DNA of 64,000 nucleotides from Nocardia speluncae NBRC 108251 (GCF_001613245.1 NZ_BDBZ01000037.1:62001-126000), one strand, 5' to 3'. Positions 41,537-51,264 are shown, numbered from the stretch's first letter. A program made the numbers and translations. Notes: generated from the sequence alone by a model not told the origin.

Positions 41537-42376
41537 ATGAACACCAACGCCCACGCACACCACTCACCAGAAACTCACGGCGAGCACGCGCACCACGCCC
41601 CGGCCCCCCACGCACACCACTCACCGCACGCTCCCGGCGGACACACCGGCACAGCCGCGGGCGGATTGCAGATCACCGAGGCGGGCTACACCCTGGCGCT
41701 CGAGACCCCGATCACGGCCGCCGGTGAGATCGACTTCCGGTTCCGGATCCTCGGCCCGGACGGCGCGGTGGTCACCGACTTCGCCCCTGTCCACGAGCGC
41801 GAGCTACACCTGATCGTGGCGCGCCGGGAGCTGACCGGCTTCCAGCACGTGCACCCGGTCCGCGACGACCACGGCACCTGGTCGATCCGCCTCGACGTGA
41901 CCGAGCCCGGCGCCTACCGCGTCTTCACCGATATCGCACCCCGGGCGCTCGGGCGCACCCTCACCCTCGGCGCCGATCTCGCCGTCGCGGGCGACTACGT
42001 CCCTCGCCCGGTCCCCGCCCCGGACCGCACCGCAGCGGTCGACGATTACCACGTCACCGTCGAGGGCGACCCGGTGCCCGGTGTGGGCCGTACCCTCACC
42101 TTCACGGTCCACAAGGACGGTGAACCTGTCACCGACCTCGACCCCTACCTCGGCGCGTACGGGCATCTGGTCGTCTTGCGCGCCGGTGACCTCGCCTACG
42201 TTCACGTCCATCCCAGCGGCGAGCCCGGGGACGGCGTCACCCCGGCCGGGCCCGGAATCGACTTCCACACCGTGGTGCCCGGCCCCGGAACATACCGGCT
42301 GTTCCTCGATTTCCAGCACCTCGGGGTCGTGCGGACCGCCGCCTTCACCCTGACCGCAACACCCGCCGGCCACTGA
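41537..42376 (+). CDS. His-rich metal-binding protein with two beta-sandwich domains
   Basis: A 279-aa protein. The first 40 residues are crowded with His (MNTNAHAHHSPETHGEHAHH and a second HAHHSPHAPGGH run), a typical Cu/Ni/Zn-binding tail. Two similar beta-rich halves follow, with HERELHLIVARRELTGFQHVHP in the first and LGAYGHLVVLRAGDLAYVHVHP in the second. The repeated 'HL.V......HVHP' motif suggests an internal duplication with conserved His ligands, as in CopC/YtkA-like folds. No signal peptide is visible, so it is predicted cytosolic or otherwise unassigned. It is the first gene behind the metal-type promoter. Confidence 0.8.
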   Translation: MNTNAHAHHSPETHGEHAHHAPAPHAHHSPHAPGGHTGTAAGGLQITEAGYTLALETPITAAGEIDFRFRILGPDGAVVTDFAPVHERELHLIVARRELTGFQHVHPVRDDHGTWSIRLDVTEPGAYRVFTDIAPRALGRTLTLGADLAVAGDYVPRPVPAPDRTAAVDDYHVTVEGDPVPGVGRTLTFTVHKDGEPVTDLDPYLGAYGHLVVLRAGDLAYVHVHPSGEPGDGVTPAGPGIDFHTVVPGPGTYRLFLDFQHLGVVRTAAFTLTATPAGH

Positions 42377-42418
42377 CCCGAAACACCACATTCAGCGCGC
42401 CCGGCGCCGGAGGATTCG

Positions 42419-43783
42419 ATGATCACCTCACTGTTCGCCCACCGCGATTACCTACGACTCTTCATCGCCCAGATCTCGGCGTTGTTCGGCACCGGATTGA
42501 CCACCGTGGCCCTGGGACTACTCGCCTACGAACTCGCCGGCGCCGACGCGGCGGTCGTTCTGAGTATCGCGCTCACCATCAAAATGGTCACCTACGTCAC
42601 GGTGGCGCCCGTCGTGGGCGCCTTCGCGGATCGTATTCCGCGCCGGACTTTTCTGGTCGCCCTCAATATCGCTCGGGCGGGGGTGGTTTCGGCGCTACCT
42701 TTTGTCGACCAGGTCTGGCATATCTACGTGCTGATCGCGGTGCTGCAAACTGCCTCGGCCGCCTTCACCCCCACCTACCAGGCAGTTATCCCCGATATCC
42801 TCCCCGACGAACGCGACTACACCAGGGCACTGTCGGCCGCGCAACTGGCCGCGACCATGGAGACCCTGCTCAGTCCGATGCTGGCCGCGGCCGCGCTGGC
42901 CGTAATCAGTTTCCACTGGCTGTTCGTGGGCACCGCGATCGGTTTCGTCGTCTCGGCCACGCTCGTGGTGAGTACCCGTATCCCCGATGCCGATGCCACC
43001 GCGGACGGCTCCTTCATTCAACGCATCGCGGTAGGAATGCGGATCTTCACGGCCACCCCCCGGCTACGAGGGCTCCTCGCCCTGAATCTCGTCATCGCGG
43101 CCGCGGGTTCGATCGTTATGGTCAACACCGTCAACTACGCCCGCGATACGCTCGGTGGTGATCAGGCCGATGTGGCGAAACTGCTGGCGGCCAACGGTTT
43201 CGGAACAATGGTAATCGCACTGCTACTGCCCCGGGTCCTCGACCGAGTCGGCGCCCGCCCGGTGATGCTCACCGGCGCGGCAACCCTGGTCACCGGCCTC
43301 ACCGCCGCCGGCGCCCTCTCCGCGGCCGATACCGGCGACTGGCGCCGGATGGCGGCGGCCGCCGTCTGGGCGACCATCGGGGCGGGCACCGCGGCCGTCC
43401 TCACCCCGACAGGACAGGTTCTGCGGCGCTCGTCGCATCCTGCGGATCGTCCCGCTCTCTTCGCCGCCCAGTTCTCGCTGTCCCACGTTGCCTGGCTGGC
43501 CACCTATCCGCTCACCGGTTGGCTCACCACCACCGCCGGACTCACCCCGGCCTGGATAGTTCTCGCCGTCCTCGCGACCGGCGCGGCCGCCGCCGCGACC
43601 CGCCTGTGGCCCCGCCACGATCCCGCGGAACTGACCCACCTCCACGAAGCCGGGACCATCGACCCCGCCCGCCTGACCGATGCCGTTCGCCTGACCGACC
43701 GCCTATACCAGCACACACACGCTTACGTCATCGACGCCGAACATCCGCGCTGGCCGGCCCGGCAGCACGCCCCGGCCGTATGA
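42419..43783 (+). CDS. MFS transporter with His-rich C-terminal tail
   Basis: A 454-aa major facilitator protein with about 12 membrane helices and the loop motif GAFADRIPRRTFLVALNIAR between helices 2 and 3. The helical bundle ends near residue 405. The cytosolic tail contains HDPAELTHLHEAGT and later LYQHTHAYVIDAEHPRW, a clustering of His that could sense or load metal. GGAGG lies 5-7 bp before the ATG at 42419, 42 bp after the His-rich gene. Promoter and partner suggest metal (copper or nickel) efflux, which is inference. MFS members also export drugs. Confidence 0.85.
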   Translation: MITSLFAHRDYLRLFIAQISALFGTGLTTVALGLLAYELAGADAAVVLSIALTIKMVTYVTVAPVVGAFADRIPRRTFLVALNIARAGVVSALPFVDQVWHIYVLIAVLQTASAAFTPTYQAVIPDILPDERDYTRALSAAQLAATMETLLSPMLAAAALAVISFHWLFVGTAIGFVVSATLVVSTRIPDADATADGSFIQRIAVGMRIFTATPRLRGLLALNLVIAAAGSIVMVNTVNYARDTLGGDQADVAKLLAANGFGTMVIALLLPRVLDRVGARPVMLTGAATLVTGLTAAGALSAADTGDWRRMAAAAVWATIGAGTAAVLTPTGQVLRRSSHPADRPALFAAQFSLSHVAWLATYPLTGWLTTTAGLTPAWIVLAVLATGAAAAATRLWPRHDPAELTHLHEAGTIDPARLTDAVRLTDRLYQHTHAYVIDAEHPRWPARQHAPAV

Positions 43784-43796
43784 CCCGAGCCGGAAG

Positions 43797-44771
43797 TCAC
43801 CAGCGGTTACGTGTCTCCTCCGCCCAGCCGACCGCACCATCGAGGTCCAGCCAGCGGTCCTCGTCGGTGCGGACGCGGCCGTGGAAATGCCCGAAACACT
43901 GGTGGACGTCATTGGCCAGCACCAGCAGATCGGTTTTCGCCGTGCGCGTATGGAAAGGCCGGAATTCGGCGTCGACCCGTTTGCCGGTGATATGCCAGGG
44001 CCGCAACCAATTCTCGCGGTCGTAGTCCCACCGCAATTCGTCACTGATCTTGTGAACCCGGCCGTCCACCATGAGCGCGTTCTCGGTACTGCCGGTGCCT
44101 TCTGTCCATGTGCCACCGAACTGGACCCCGAGCCCGGGTTTGTAGCCCGCGGCCCAGTTCCAGTTGATGGCGTACGGCCACTTTCCGCGGCCGTGGTCCA
44201 GCACCGCGAAAGCGTCGTCGAATATGTACTCCCGCGACCCCAGCGTCAGCGACCCGGAGGCCGGCCGGCCCACATCCTTGACCGTGTACTGGAAGCGCCG
44301 GGAACTCCACGGCACGACCACGCCCAGGGATTCGTGGCCGGGCGGCAGTTCCGCCCGGGCCGACAGCCGCACACCGTTCGCACGGGCCTCGATCACCGTT
44401 GCGGACGCATCGTCGGCCAGTTCGATATCGACGCCGCCGCCGCGCACCGAGTTCACTCCTTCTCCGCTACGCTCCCCCATCACCGCTCCCCGCCCGAACG
44501 GCACCACCGCGTCCCGTGTGGTCTCTTCACCCGTTACCCGGTCGAGCACATAGATCCCGTGTACGCCGGCGTAATCGAGCGTGGACGCCACAATCCCCAC
44601 GATATGTTCCGGGGTGACGATGCCCCAGTACTCCCAGCGTTTCCGGCGACCCCACCCGCGGAGATTCGCCCGGTGCAGGGGACGGCGCGTCCACCCGACA
44701 GCGGCGGGGTCGAGCCGGCCGTCCGGGCGGCACAGGTCGACAGGTTCGGTGATCTCACGTTCTGTTGCCAT
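43797..44771 (-). CDS. DUF2804 family protein
   Basis: A 324-aa protein with the DUF2804 pattern: EREITEPVDLCRPDGRLDPA, WGRRKRWEYWGIVTPEHIVG, a central beta-rich part with REYIFDDAFAVLDHGRGKWPY, then INWNWAAGYKPGLGVQFGGTW and a late NRW end. The family has a lipocalin-like, AttH/CrtC-related double barrel and unknown function, and it often occurs near lipid genes. The ATG at 44771 was preferred (start MATEREITEP); an ATG at 44801 would add ten residues. It is convergent with the MFS gene with only 13 bp between the stops. Confidence 0.85.
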   Translation of the reverse strand: MATEREITEPVDLCRPDGRLDPAAVGWTRRPLHRANLRGWGRRKRWEYWGIVTPEHIVGIVASTLDYAGVHGIYVLDRVTGEETTRDAVVPFGRGAVMGERSGEGVNSVRGGGVDIELADDASATVIEARANGVRLSARAELPPGHESLGVVVPWSSRRFQYTVKDVGRPASGSLTLGSREYIFDDAFAVLDHGRGKWPYAINWNWAAGYKPGLGVQFGGTWTEGTGSTENALMVDGRVHKISDELRWDYDRENWLRPWHITGKRVDAEFRPFHTRTAKTDLLVLANDVHQCFGHFHGRVRTDEDRWLDLDGAVGWAEETRNRW

Positions 44772-44884
44772 ACCCGCCCGCGGCTCCTCGTGACTCGGCA
44801 TCTACTAAGCAGCCGGGGACACTACTCGCCACGGCCGGCTGTACCGACAGCCAACGGCACCCGGTTTCCGGGTCCGCGGCCGGA

Positions 44885-46330
44885 TCAGCCGGACAGATAC
44901 TGCCCGTCCAGCGTGTAGTAGGCCGTGCCACCGTGTGCCTGGGTGTAGTCGACCTCGATCACGAATTCTTCTCCGCGATCCGAATCGAATCCGTTCCAGG
45001 AACCGATGGATGTCGTCGCCATCACCCGATCCACAGGATCGATACGGTAGCGGGTCATGGCGTCGTCACGAACGCGGGTGAGCATGCCCGGGTCGATATC
45101 GGCGAACCGGAAACCGGGAAGCGTGGCATCGCTGCCGGCATCGTCGGGAGCGGTGAACTCGCCGGCACCGGCACCCGTGCGGTAGATGATGCCGTCCCGG
45201 GCGAACTCGACCTCGAAGGAACCGGAGCGGCGGTCCCCGGTCCCGTCGCGTCCGAGAGTGATCGAGTCCAGCCGTGGGGCTTCGGCCGGAACCCCACGAG
45301 CCGTCAAAGCGGCATCCACCTGCTCCAGCGCCACGGCAAAATCGTCGGCCGGCCACCACGGCGCGACCGTCCCGTCCGGTAGTGCGTCCATCCAATATTC
45401 GGAGCCGTCGCCGAACCAGGTCTCCACCCGGAGCGGATAGGTGATACCGAAGATGTCCTCGGTATCACGCGATATCTCCATCCGGTTCGGTTCCCGTTTG
45501 TCCGGCGGCAGCATGGCCGCCGTCCGGGACAGCACATCCCGCGCCGAGAAGTCCTGCAATTCGGCCAGTGTGAAGGTATCCCGGGCCCGTTGCGGAGTCT
45601 GGGCGTCGCTTGCCTCCCAGCCATCGGCGCGGCCTTCGAAAACCCGTGCCCTGTCCCCGCCGAGATATACCCACACCTCGACGTAGGACTCGTTGACAGT
45701 GATATCCAGTATCGAATCCAGCAGCTCGGGTGCTTCGGCGCTCACGTGAGCCACCGCGTCGTCGTACCACTGCCACAGTGGGCGTTCATCGGGTCCGGCC
45801 ACGGACAGCACGGCCGGCGGCGTCACCGACACCTCACTCAGATCCCAGAAGTCGCCGGGCGGCAGCAGCATCGTCGCCCACATCGCGGCAGCCGCCGCCA
45901 GTGCCGCCGGGACATGTCTGCGGACACCGCCGTGTTCGGTCACCGGCTCGGCGCCCGGCGTACCGACGGCTTCCGCCGGAAGTACACCGCGCCCGGTCCT
46001 GACAACCTCGGCCAACTGGTTGGCGGACAGGTTCGCACTGGCCTGGAAGCGGAAGGGCGTATCGCCCGGCGGCCGGGCCTCACCGGCAACGAGGGTCGGC
46101 GAGTTTCCGACGAGCGTGGTGGTCCGGTCGATCAGATCCACTTGCACCGGTACGGGGTCGCCCTCCGAAACGGCGATGGCCGACCGGACGAAATCGCTGA
46201 CGACCAGTCCGATCCCGACGGCGGAGACAATCACCGCCACCAGCAGGAACCAGCCACCGGAGTAGGCGCCGATCGCGATCCCGCCGCCCACACAGGCGCC
46301 GCCCACCGCGCCGCGAACCAAGGAATTCAC
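44885..46330 (-). CDS. membrane protein with two N-terminal helices, unknown function
   Basis: About 481 aa from GTG 46330, which has AGGGGCG upstream. The frame is open further back but runs into a neighbouring divergent gene. Two hydrophobic stretches (GAVGGACVGGGIAIGAYSGG and FLLVAVIVSAVGIGLVVSDF) are followed by a cytosolic part, a third helix (ALAAAAAMWATMLL) and a large C-terminal region. The C-terminal region has repeated beta-type segments such as TVNESYVEVWVYLGGDRARV and FEVEFARDGIIYRTG. No named domain was recognised. Residue pattern suggests an exported C-terminal half. Confidence 0.65.
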   Translation of the reverse strand: MNSLVRGAVGGACVGGGIAIGAYSGGWFLLVAVIVSAVGIGLVVSDFVRSAIAVSEGDPVPVQVDLIDRTTTLVGNSPTLVAGEARPPGDTPFRFQASANLSANQLAEVVRTGRGVLPAEAVGTPGAEPVTEHGGVRRHVPAALAAAAAMWATMLLPPGDFWDLSEVSVTPPAVLSVAGPDERPLWQWYDDAVAHVSAEAPELLDSILDITVNESYVEVWVYLGGDRARVFEGRADGWEASDAQTPQRARDTFTLAELQDFSARDVLSRTAAMLPPDKREPNRMEISRDTEDIFGITYPLRVETWFGDGSEYWMDALPDGTVAPWWPADDFAVALEQVDAALTARGVPAEAPRLDSITLGRDGTGDRRSGSFEVEFARDGIIYRTGAGAGEFTAPDDAGSDATLPGFRFADIDPGMLTRVRDDAMTRYRIDPVDRVMATTSIGSWNGFDSDRGEEFVIEVDYTQAHGGTAYYTLDGQYLSG

Positions 46331-46475
46331 CGGCGCCCCTACAGATAAGCCGAGAATACGGCCCGCCGGAACTGCGGCAGAGCATCGAACATGGACCAAC
46401 CATACTCGCTGCGCACCGCCACCGGCCGCGGTGTCGCGGTAACGTTTGCCGCATGCGCTCGACGATTCCGCGACC

Positions 46476-47702
46476 ATGAGCACCTCCGCGAAGGGCTCGG
46501 CCGCGGCGCTGATCACCCGGACAGAATTCGGCACCGCCCCCGCCCGGGTCCGTACGAAGCTCGGCACAACGTTGCTCCTCGGCGCGGCACCGCTGCTTAT
46601 CGTGCTCTCCCTGGCAGGCCTGGCGCCGGGAATCATCGCCGCTGTCGTCGGCGCCGCGGTAACCGGCTCACTCGCGCTGGCCGTCACCGGCCCGCCCGCC
46701 ACGCGCCGCGCGGCCGTCCGTCTCGGACTCGTCGACGAACAGATCCTCATCGGCACCGATAACGCCGGGACAGCGGATTCCGCCGATACCGTCCGCCCGC
46801 TTTCCGAGCTCACCGGCCTCGAGCTGCCCCGCACGCCCGCCTCGGAAACCCATATCGATCCCGCGCGCAAAGACCTGCGCATAGAAGGCAGCCGATACCT
46901 CCGGTTGGCGTTCAGCGACAAGACGGTGTACCTGGTTGCGGTGCCCGAATCCGATCCCGTGGCCGCGGAGATCATCCGCCGGCTCCGGAAGGCATTGCCG
47001 GGCACCCCAGCCGAGGAAGGCGCAGCAGCGAAACCGGCGACGAAACCTTCCGCGGTGACCGTGGATTCCGGCGCACCTCACACCGAGCCGGCGAAACAAC
47101 AACCGGCAAGCGTTGCGGGCACCGGCCGCCCCGATACCGGAAAACCTGCCGACGACCAATGGCATACCGAGCCCAGCTCATCACCCGCCGCCGATATCCG
47201 GCTGTGGGAGGCCGCGCGCGCCACCCACCGCCGGGTGCTGTCCGAGTACGGCGCCTATGAACTCGACCCCACTCTGTTCCTCCGCTACCCCGGCGTCACC
47301 GATATCACCCGGGATCCGGTGATGGACTTCCACACCGCCCTGGCGGAGGCGCAGGCGCTCGCCACCGACGACTATCCCGACGATGCCGGTTACGCGGGCC
47401 GATACCGTACCGCGGCCGATACGCTGCGGCGCACCTGGATTCGTTGCGAACGCGACGGAAAGGCCGCCGGAACAGGCTATCTGCACGAGAACGACCGCTC
47501 CGATCTCGACACCGCCGCCAAGCTCTACAACCACGCGCAGGCCACCGATCACACCGGCGAGAAGGCGTCCTATCTACGTAAAGCGCAGCAGATCATCGTC
47601 GATCTCGAGGCCCGCGGCCGGGTTCACCTCCCGCGCCCGGTCGTCGCGGCCATAGAGGCGCAGGTCCGGCTCGCCCTCGAACCCGGAACCGCGTCGAGCT
47701 GA
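46476..47702 (+). CDS. membrane protein, unknown function
   Basis: A 408-aa protein. Two hydrophobic helices at about residues 31-70 (LGTTLLLGAAPLLIVLSLAG and IIAAVVGAAVTGSLALAVTG) are followed by a PH-like beta region (LGLVDEQILIGTDN to RYLRLAFSDKTVYLVAV), a disordered linker rich in Pro, Ser and Thr, and a helical C-terminal domain (RLWEAARATHRRVLSEYGAYELDP, KASYLRKAQQIIVDLEARG). No family was recognised. It is divergent from the 46330 gene; the two may form a functional pair, which is only positional inference. Confidence 0.65.
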   Translation: MSTSAKGSAAALITRTEFGTAPARVRTKLGTTLLLGAAPLLIVLSLAGLAPGIIAAVVGAAVTGSLALAVTGPPATRRAAVRLGLVDEQILIGTDNAGTADSADTVRPLSELTGLELPRTPASETHIDPARKDLRIEGSRYLRLAFSDKTVYLVAVPESDPVAAEIIRRLRKALPGTPAEEGAAAKPATKPSAVTVDSGAPHTEPAKQQPASVAGTGRPDTGKPADDQWHTEPSSSPAADIRLWEAARATHRRVLSEYGAYELDPTLFLRYPGVTDITRDPVMDFHTALAEAQALATDDYPDDAGYAGRYRTAADTLRRTWIRCERDGKAAGTGYLHENDRSDLDTAAKLYNHAQATDHTGEKASYLRKAQQIIVDLEARGRVHLPRPVVAAIEAQVRLALEPGTASS

Positions 47703-47763
47703 GCCGCACGCCTCCGCAATCGGGCCGCTCCATGGGTAACGACTTCCGAGCCGGTCGGCGCGG

Positions 47764-48519
47764 TCAGGGTTTGATGGCCTCGACGAGGGTGCGGGCCGAA
47801 TACGCGACGAAAGGCCCCTGCCGCTGGATCCGGTCGTGTAGCCCACGCAGCCTGTCGCGATAGGTGTCGACGGTGAACCCGGGAACCATCCAGACCACCT
47901 TCCGCAGGAAATACACCACGGCGCCGATATCGTGGAATTCCATCCGCAACCGCTCGGTGCGCAGGTCGGTGATTTCCAGACCGGCCGCCCCGGCAGCGGC
48001 GGCCTCGTCGCCCGGTTCCCGAGCCCGCCGAGCTTCCGGCTGTGGGCCGAGGAAATATTCGACCAGTTCGAACACGCTCGCCGGCCCGACATGCTGAGCG
48101 AAGTAGGTCCCGCCGGATTGCAGCACCCGGGCGATCTCGTCCCACCGGATGGCCGCCGGATGCCGGCAGGTGACCAGATCGAACGCCGCGTCGGCGAACG
48201 GCAGCGCAGCCTCGTCGGGGGTAGCGACGACGACCGCGCCCCGCGGGTGCAAGCGGGCGGTGGCCTTCGCGATGTTCGGCGGCCACGATTCGGTGGCCGC
48301 CATGGCCGGCGGGAAGTTTTCCGCCTCGGCGAGGACTTCACCGCCACCGGTCTGGATGTCCAACGCCGCGGTGGCGGTCTTCAGCCGGGCACTCATCAGC
48401 CGCTGGTAGCCCCACGACGGGCGCACCTCGGTGGCCCGCCCGTCGAGCCATGAGAAATCCCAGCCCGTGACGGATACCGACGCAGCCTCCCCCACGAGGT
48501 CCTGAAAAGTCCGGTTCAT
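47764..48519 (-). CDS. class I SAM-dependent methyltransferase
   Basis: A 251-aa methyltransferase (type 11). Motif I is LDIQTGGGEVLAEAENFPP, with an acidic residue in the next strand. Motif post-I runs as RGAVVVATPDEAALPFADAAFDLVTCRH, where the final part is the typical 'PF.D..FD.V'. IARVLQSGGTYFAQHVGPAS is motif III. The C-terminal FRLRGLHDRI and KVVWMVPGF region is the acceptor part. The substrate is unknown. The ATG at 48519 is near the start of the divergent gene, with a 160-bp shared upstream region. Confidence 0.85.
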   Translation of the reverse strand: MNRTFQDLVGEAASVSVTGWDFSWLDGRATEVRPSWGYQRLMSARLKTATAALDIQTGGGEVLAEAENFPPAMAATESWPPNIAKATARLHPRGAVVVATPDEAALPFADAAFDLVTCRHPAAIRWDEIARVLQSGGTYFAQHVGPASVFELVEYFLGPQPEARRAREPGDEAAAAGAAGLEITDLRTERLRMEFHDIGAVVYFLRKVVWMVPGFTVDTYRDRLRGLHDRIQRQGPFVAYSARTLVEAIKP

Positions 48520-48681
48520 ATGGCACGAGCCTGCCATCGGCGCCCTCCGAGGTCGACCGATTTCCGGCCTTCTGGCAGACACCGAGACGGCGCCGCCATG
48601 GGATTCCGGGGCCAACGGGCCGCCGCGGGCACGAGTACGCTGGTCGGCACTGTGCTCCGTCGACCGAAGGAGTGCGAAACG

Positions 48682-49428
48682 ATGGAGTGGTTCCTGATCG
48701 CCGCGGTGGTCGCCGCGGTAGCACTGACCCTGGTGTGGCGGTCCCGGCAGCGCGAACAACGCGCGACCGAGCTGACAGACGCACTCGCCGACGCCCGCCG
48801 CACCAACGAACGGCTGGGTGGGCAGATCTACAACCTGACCGGCACGAACACCGCCGCGAAACAGGCGCTCGCCGATGCCGCGGAACGCCATACCGCCGCC
48901 GGCGGCCAGCTCGACCAGGCCGCATCCGCTGTCCAGGCGCACCTGGCGAAACAAACCGCCGTCGAGGGCCTGTACTACATCCGCGCCGCCCGTATCGCCA
49001 TGGATATGGACCCCGGCCCTTCGGTGCCCGAACTCGAAGGCCGGGTAAGCGCGGGCGAGGTCAGCGAAGACCGGGAAATCGACTTCGAGAACCGCCGGAT
49101 CGCCGCCTCACCCCGCCCCTCGTCCGCGACACCGAACTACTACCCCGGCGGACGCGTAGCCGGCCGCCCGGTACCGGCCGGCTGGTACTCCGAACCGTGG
49201 TGGCGACCCGCCATGATCGCCGGCGCCTGGGGTATCGGCTCGACGCTGCTGTTCACATCTTTGTTCACCGGTATGGCGGGCGTCGGCTACGGCGCCCAAG
49301 GCTTCGAGAACGGCTACGGCGAGGGATTCCAGGACGGGCTCTCGGCCGGTGACCAGGGCGCGGACCCCGCCGGCGGCGACTGGGGCGGCGACGCCGGCGG
49401 CGGCGACTGGGGCGGATTCGACTTCTGA
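48682..49428 (+). CDS. membrane-anchored protein with coiled coil and Gly/Asp-rich tail
   Basis: A 248-aa protein starting MEWFLIAAVVAAVALTLVWR, an N-terminal membrane anchor, then an alpha-helical segment of about 70 residues (RQREQRATELTDALADARRTNERL and ADAAERHTAAGGQLDQAASA) that looks coiled-coil. A second hydrophobic segment (MIAGAWGIGSTLLFTSLFTG) precedes a repetitive tail (GGDWGGDAGGGDWGGFDF). AAGGAG lies about 10 bp before the ATG at 48682. No family was recognised; a scaffold or envelope role is possible. Confidence 0.65.
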   Translation: MEWFLIAAVVAAVALTLVWRSRQREQRATELTDALADARRTNERLGGQIYNLTGTNTAAKQALADAAERHTAAGGQLDQAASAVQAHLAKQTAVEGLYYIRAARIAMDMDPGPSVPELEGRVSAGEVSEDREIDFENRRIAASPRPSSATPNYYPGGRVAGRPVPAGWYSEPWWRPAMIAGAWGIGSTLLFTSLFTGMAGVGYGAQGFENGYGEGFQDGLSAGDQGADPAGGDWGGDAGGGDWGGFDF

Positions 49429-49636
49429 GCGGCCATGGAGGCAGGAATCGAATCCGCGAGCGATTTCAGGGTTCATCCGGCGCGATTCCCGCGGCGCGCG
49501 AAGGAGATACCGGTTGCGGCCTGGGCCCGAGCGCCCGGCTCGAGTGTTCGCGCCATGGTGGCGGCCCCGGCTCACGCCGTAGAATTACCGCATAGACCAG
49601 CGCATCGGACCGGCCACCTGGAAGGCAGGCAAACCA

Positions 49637-50077
49637 ATGACGCATCATCATGACCCCCTCGCCGCCGGCACGCACACCGCCCATATCTGGCTGCGTGCCG
49701 TCGCCGACGATATGGGCACCGAAGATCTCACGTTCGCGCTGCGTGCACTGCGCGCCTGGATGCACACTGTCCGTGATCGGATCAGCGTGGCCAATTCCGC
49801 ACATCTCACTGCTCAGCTACCGGATTTCCTGCGCGGGATCTGGTACGAGGGGTGGGTACCGAGCCGGGTGCCGGGAGCTCACGGTACTGCGGACTTCGTG
49901 GACGATTTCGCGGAGCGGGCCGGTATCTCCGTGGGCGATGTTCCGTTCACGGCAGGCTGTGTGACCTCCGCACTGGACCGGATGATGTCGCCGGGCCAGA
50001 TGAACCATATATTCGCCGTGTTCCCGGACCGCTTGTCCAATGTGCTCCGCGGCGCGGAGTCGTTCGCCGGAGCCTGA
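49637..50077 (+). CDS. DUF2267 domain protein
   Basis: A 146-aa all-helical protein. The DUF2267 pattern is seen as ALRALRAWMHTVRDRISVAN, then AHLTAQLPDFLRGIWYEGWVPSRVP and VDDFAERAGISVGDVPFTAG, with FPDRLSNVLRG near the end. The domain usually spans about 120-140 residues, so this is full length. Its biochemical role is unknown; members often sit in stress loci. GGAAGG is about 9 bp before the ATG at 49637. The N-terminal His triplet is native to the sequence. Confidence 0.8.
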   Translation: MTHHHDPLAAGTHTAHIWLRAVADDMGTEDLTFALRALRAWMHTVRDRISVANSAHLTAQLPDFLRGIWYEGWVPSRVPGAHGTADFVDDFAERAGISVGDVPFTAGCVTSALDRMMSPGQMNHIFAVFPDRLSNVLRGAESFAGA

Positions 50078-50177
50078 TATGCGGCGGCGACCGATACAGG
50101 CATAGTTCGAGCCCACCAACTCTGGGTGCTGTCCGGGCAGTCGTCCCCGGCCGGTTACCACAGTCGAAGGGAGCGGT

Positions 50178-51104
50178 ATGCGCAGCACATCGCCGAACCA
50201 GCTCTGGCCGGTCCTGCGGGTGGACGAGTGGACCGATACCCGCGACACATTGCATATGTGGACCCAGATCATCGGCAAGCTCCGTCTGGCGCGTGCCCCG
50301 ATGGTCAATCACTGGTGGAACGTTCCCCTGTATGTCTCTGCACGCGGTCTGACCACTTCGGCCGTCCCTTACGAGCACGGGGTGTTCGATATCGAATTCG
50401 ACTTCATCGACCACGAGCTGCACATCCGCATCAGCACCGGCGCCCGGCACCGGATCAATCTGGAACCCAAGTCCGTGGCCGCGTTCTACGCCGAAGTCAT
50501 GGCCGCCCTGAATGCACTGGGTATCACGATCCCGATTCTGGGCCGGCCGGTCGAGGTCGAACCCGCGATCCCGTTCGCCGAGGACACCACGCACGCCACC
50601 TACGACCGGGACCACGCATACGCCTTCTGGCGTCAACTCCTGGCTGCCGACCGCGTCCTGAACCGGTTCCGCGAGTCGTTCATCGGCAAAGCCAGCCCCG
50701 TACATTTCTTCTGGGGTGCGATGGACCTGGCCTATACCCGCTTCTCCGGGCGGCCCGCCCCGGTCCACCCCGGCGGTGCCCCGAACTGCGCAGACTGGGT
50801 CATGGTCGAGGGCTACTCCCACGAACTGGCCAGTACCGGATTCTGGCCCGGCGGCTCGGCCGAAGGCAGTTTCTATGCCTATGCCTACCCTGAGCCCGCC
50901 GATTACGCGCAGACACCGATCCGGCCGGAGGCGGGCTACTACGATTCCGCGATCCACGAGTTCCTGCTTCCCTACGAAGTCGTGCGCACCGCCGACGATC
51001 CCGAAGCCACCGTGCTGGAGTTCCTCCGATCCACCTATACCGCCGCGGCCGATGGCGGCGGTTGGGACCGGGAACGCCTGGAAGTCCACCCGGCCGCCAC
51101 CTGA
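50178..51104 (+). CDS. DUF5996 family protein
   Basis: A 308-aa protein with the DUF5996 signature: LWPVLRVDEWTDTRDTLHMW, TQIIGKLRLARAPMVNHWWNVPLYVS, TTSAVPYEHGVFDIEFDFIDHEL, SFIGKASPVHFFWGAMDLAY and SFYAYAYPEPADY. The many conserved Trp and His suggest a ligand pocket or enzyme, but no activity is established for the family. AGGGAG lies before the ATG at 50178. It is 100 bp after the DUF2267 gene on the same strand, possibly one transcript, and two hairpins follow its stop. Confidence 0.85.
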   Translation: MRSTSPNQLWPVLRVDEWTDTRDTLHMWTQIIGKLRLARAPMVNHWWNVPLYVSARGLTTSAVPYEHGVFDIEFDFIDHELHIRISTGARHRINLEPKSVAAFYAEVMAALNALGITIPILGRPVEVEPAIPFAEDTTHATYDRDHAYAFWRQLLAADRVLNRFRESFIGKASPVHFFWGAMDLAYTRFSGRPAPVHPGGAPNCADWVMVEGYSHELASTGFWPGGSAEGSFYAYAYPEPADYAQTPIRPEAGYYDSAIHEFLLPYEVVRTADDPEATVLEFLRSTYTAAADGGGWDRERLEVHPAAT

Positions 51105-51127
51105 GCGCACCGGTAGGCAACGAACGG

Positions 51128-51148
51128 CTGCCTGCGTATCACAGGCAG
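51128..51148 (+). terminator. hairpin after the DUF5996 gene
   Basis: CTGCCTG (51128-51134) / CAGGCAG (51142-51148), a 7-bp stem with a 7-nt loop, 24 bp after the stop at 51104. Confidence 0.5.
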
Positions 51149-51264
51149 GGGCAGCCGGCGGCGGATCCGGCCGTACTCGATCCGATGAACGACACAACGC
51201 AGTGCAAGTCGCTGCCCGGGGCAGCGGGTTACCGCCCGGAACCCCGGCGGATGGAGCCTTGTGC

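Noticed and set aside
46331..47005. Upstream extension of the minus-strand membrane protein gene that ends at 44885
   Set aside because: The extension is antisense to the divergent gene at 46476 and loses protein character; GTG 46330 has a ribosome-binding site and is followed by a membrane helix.
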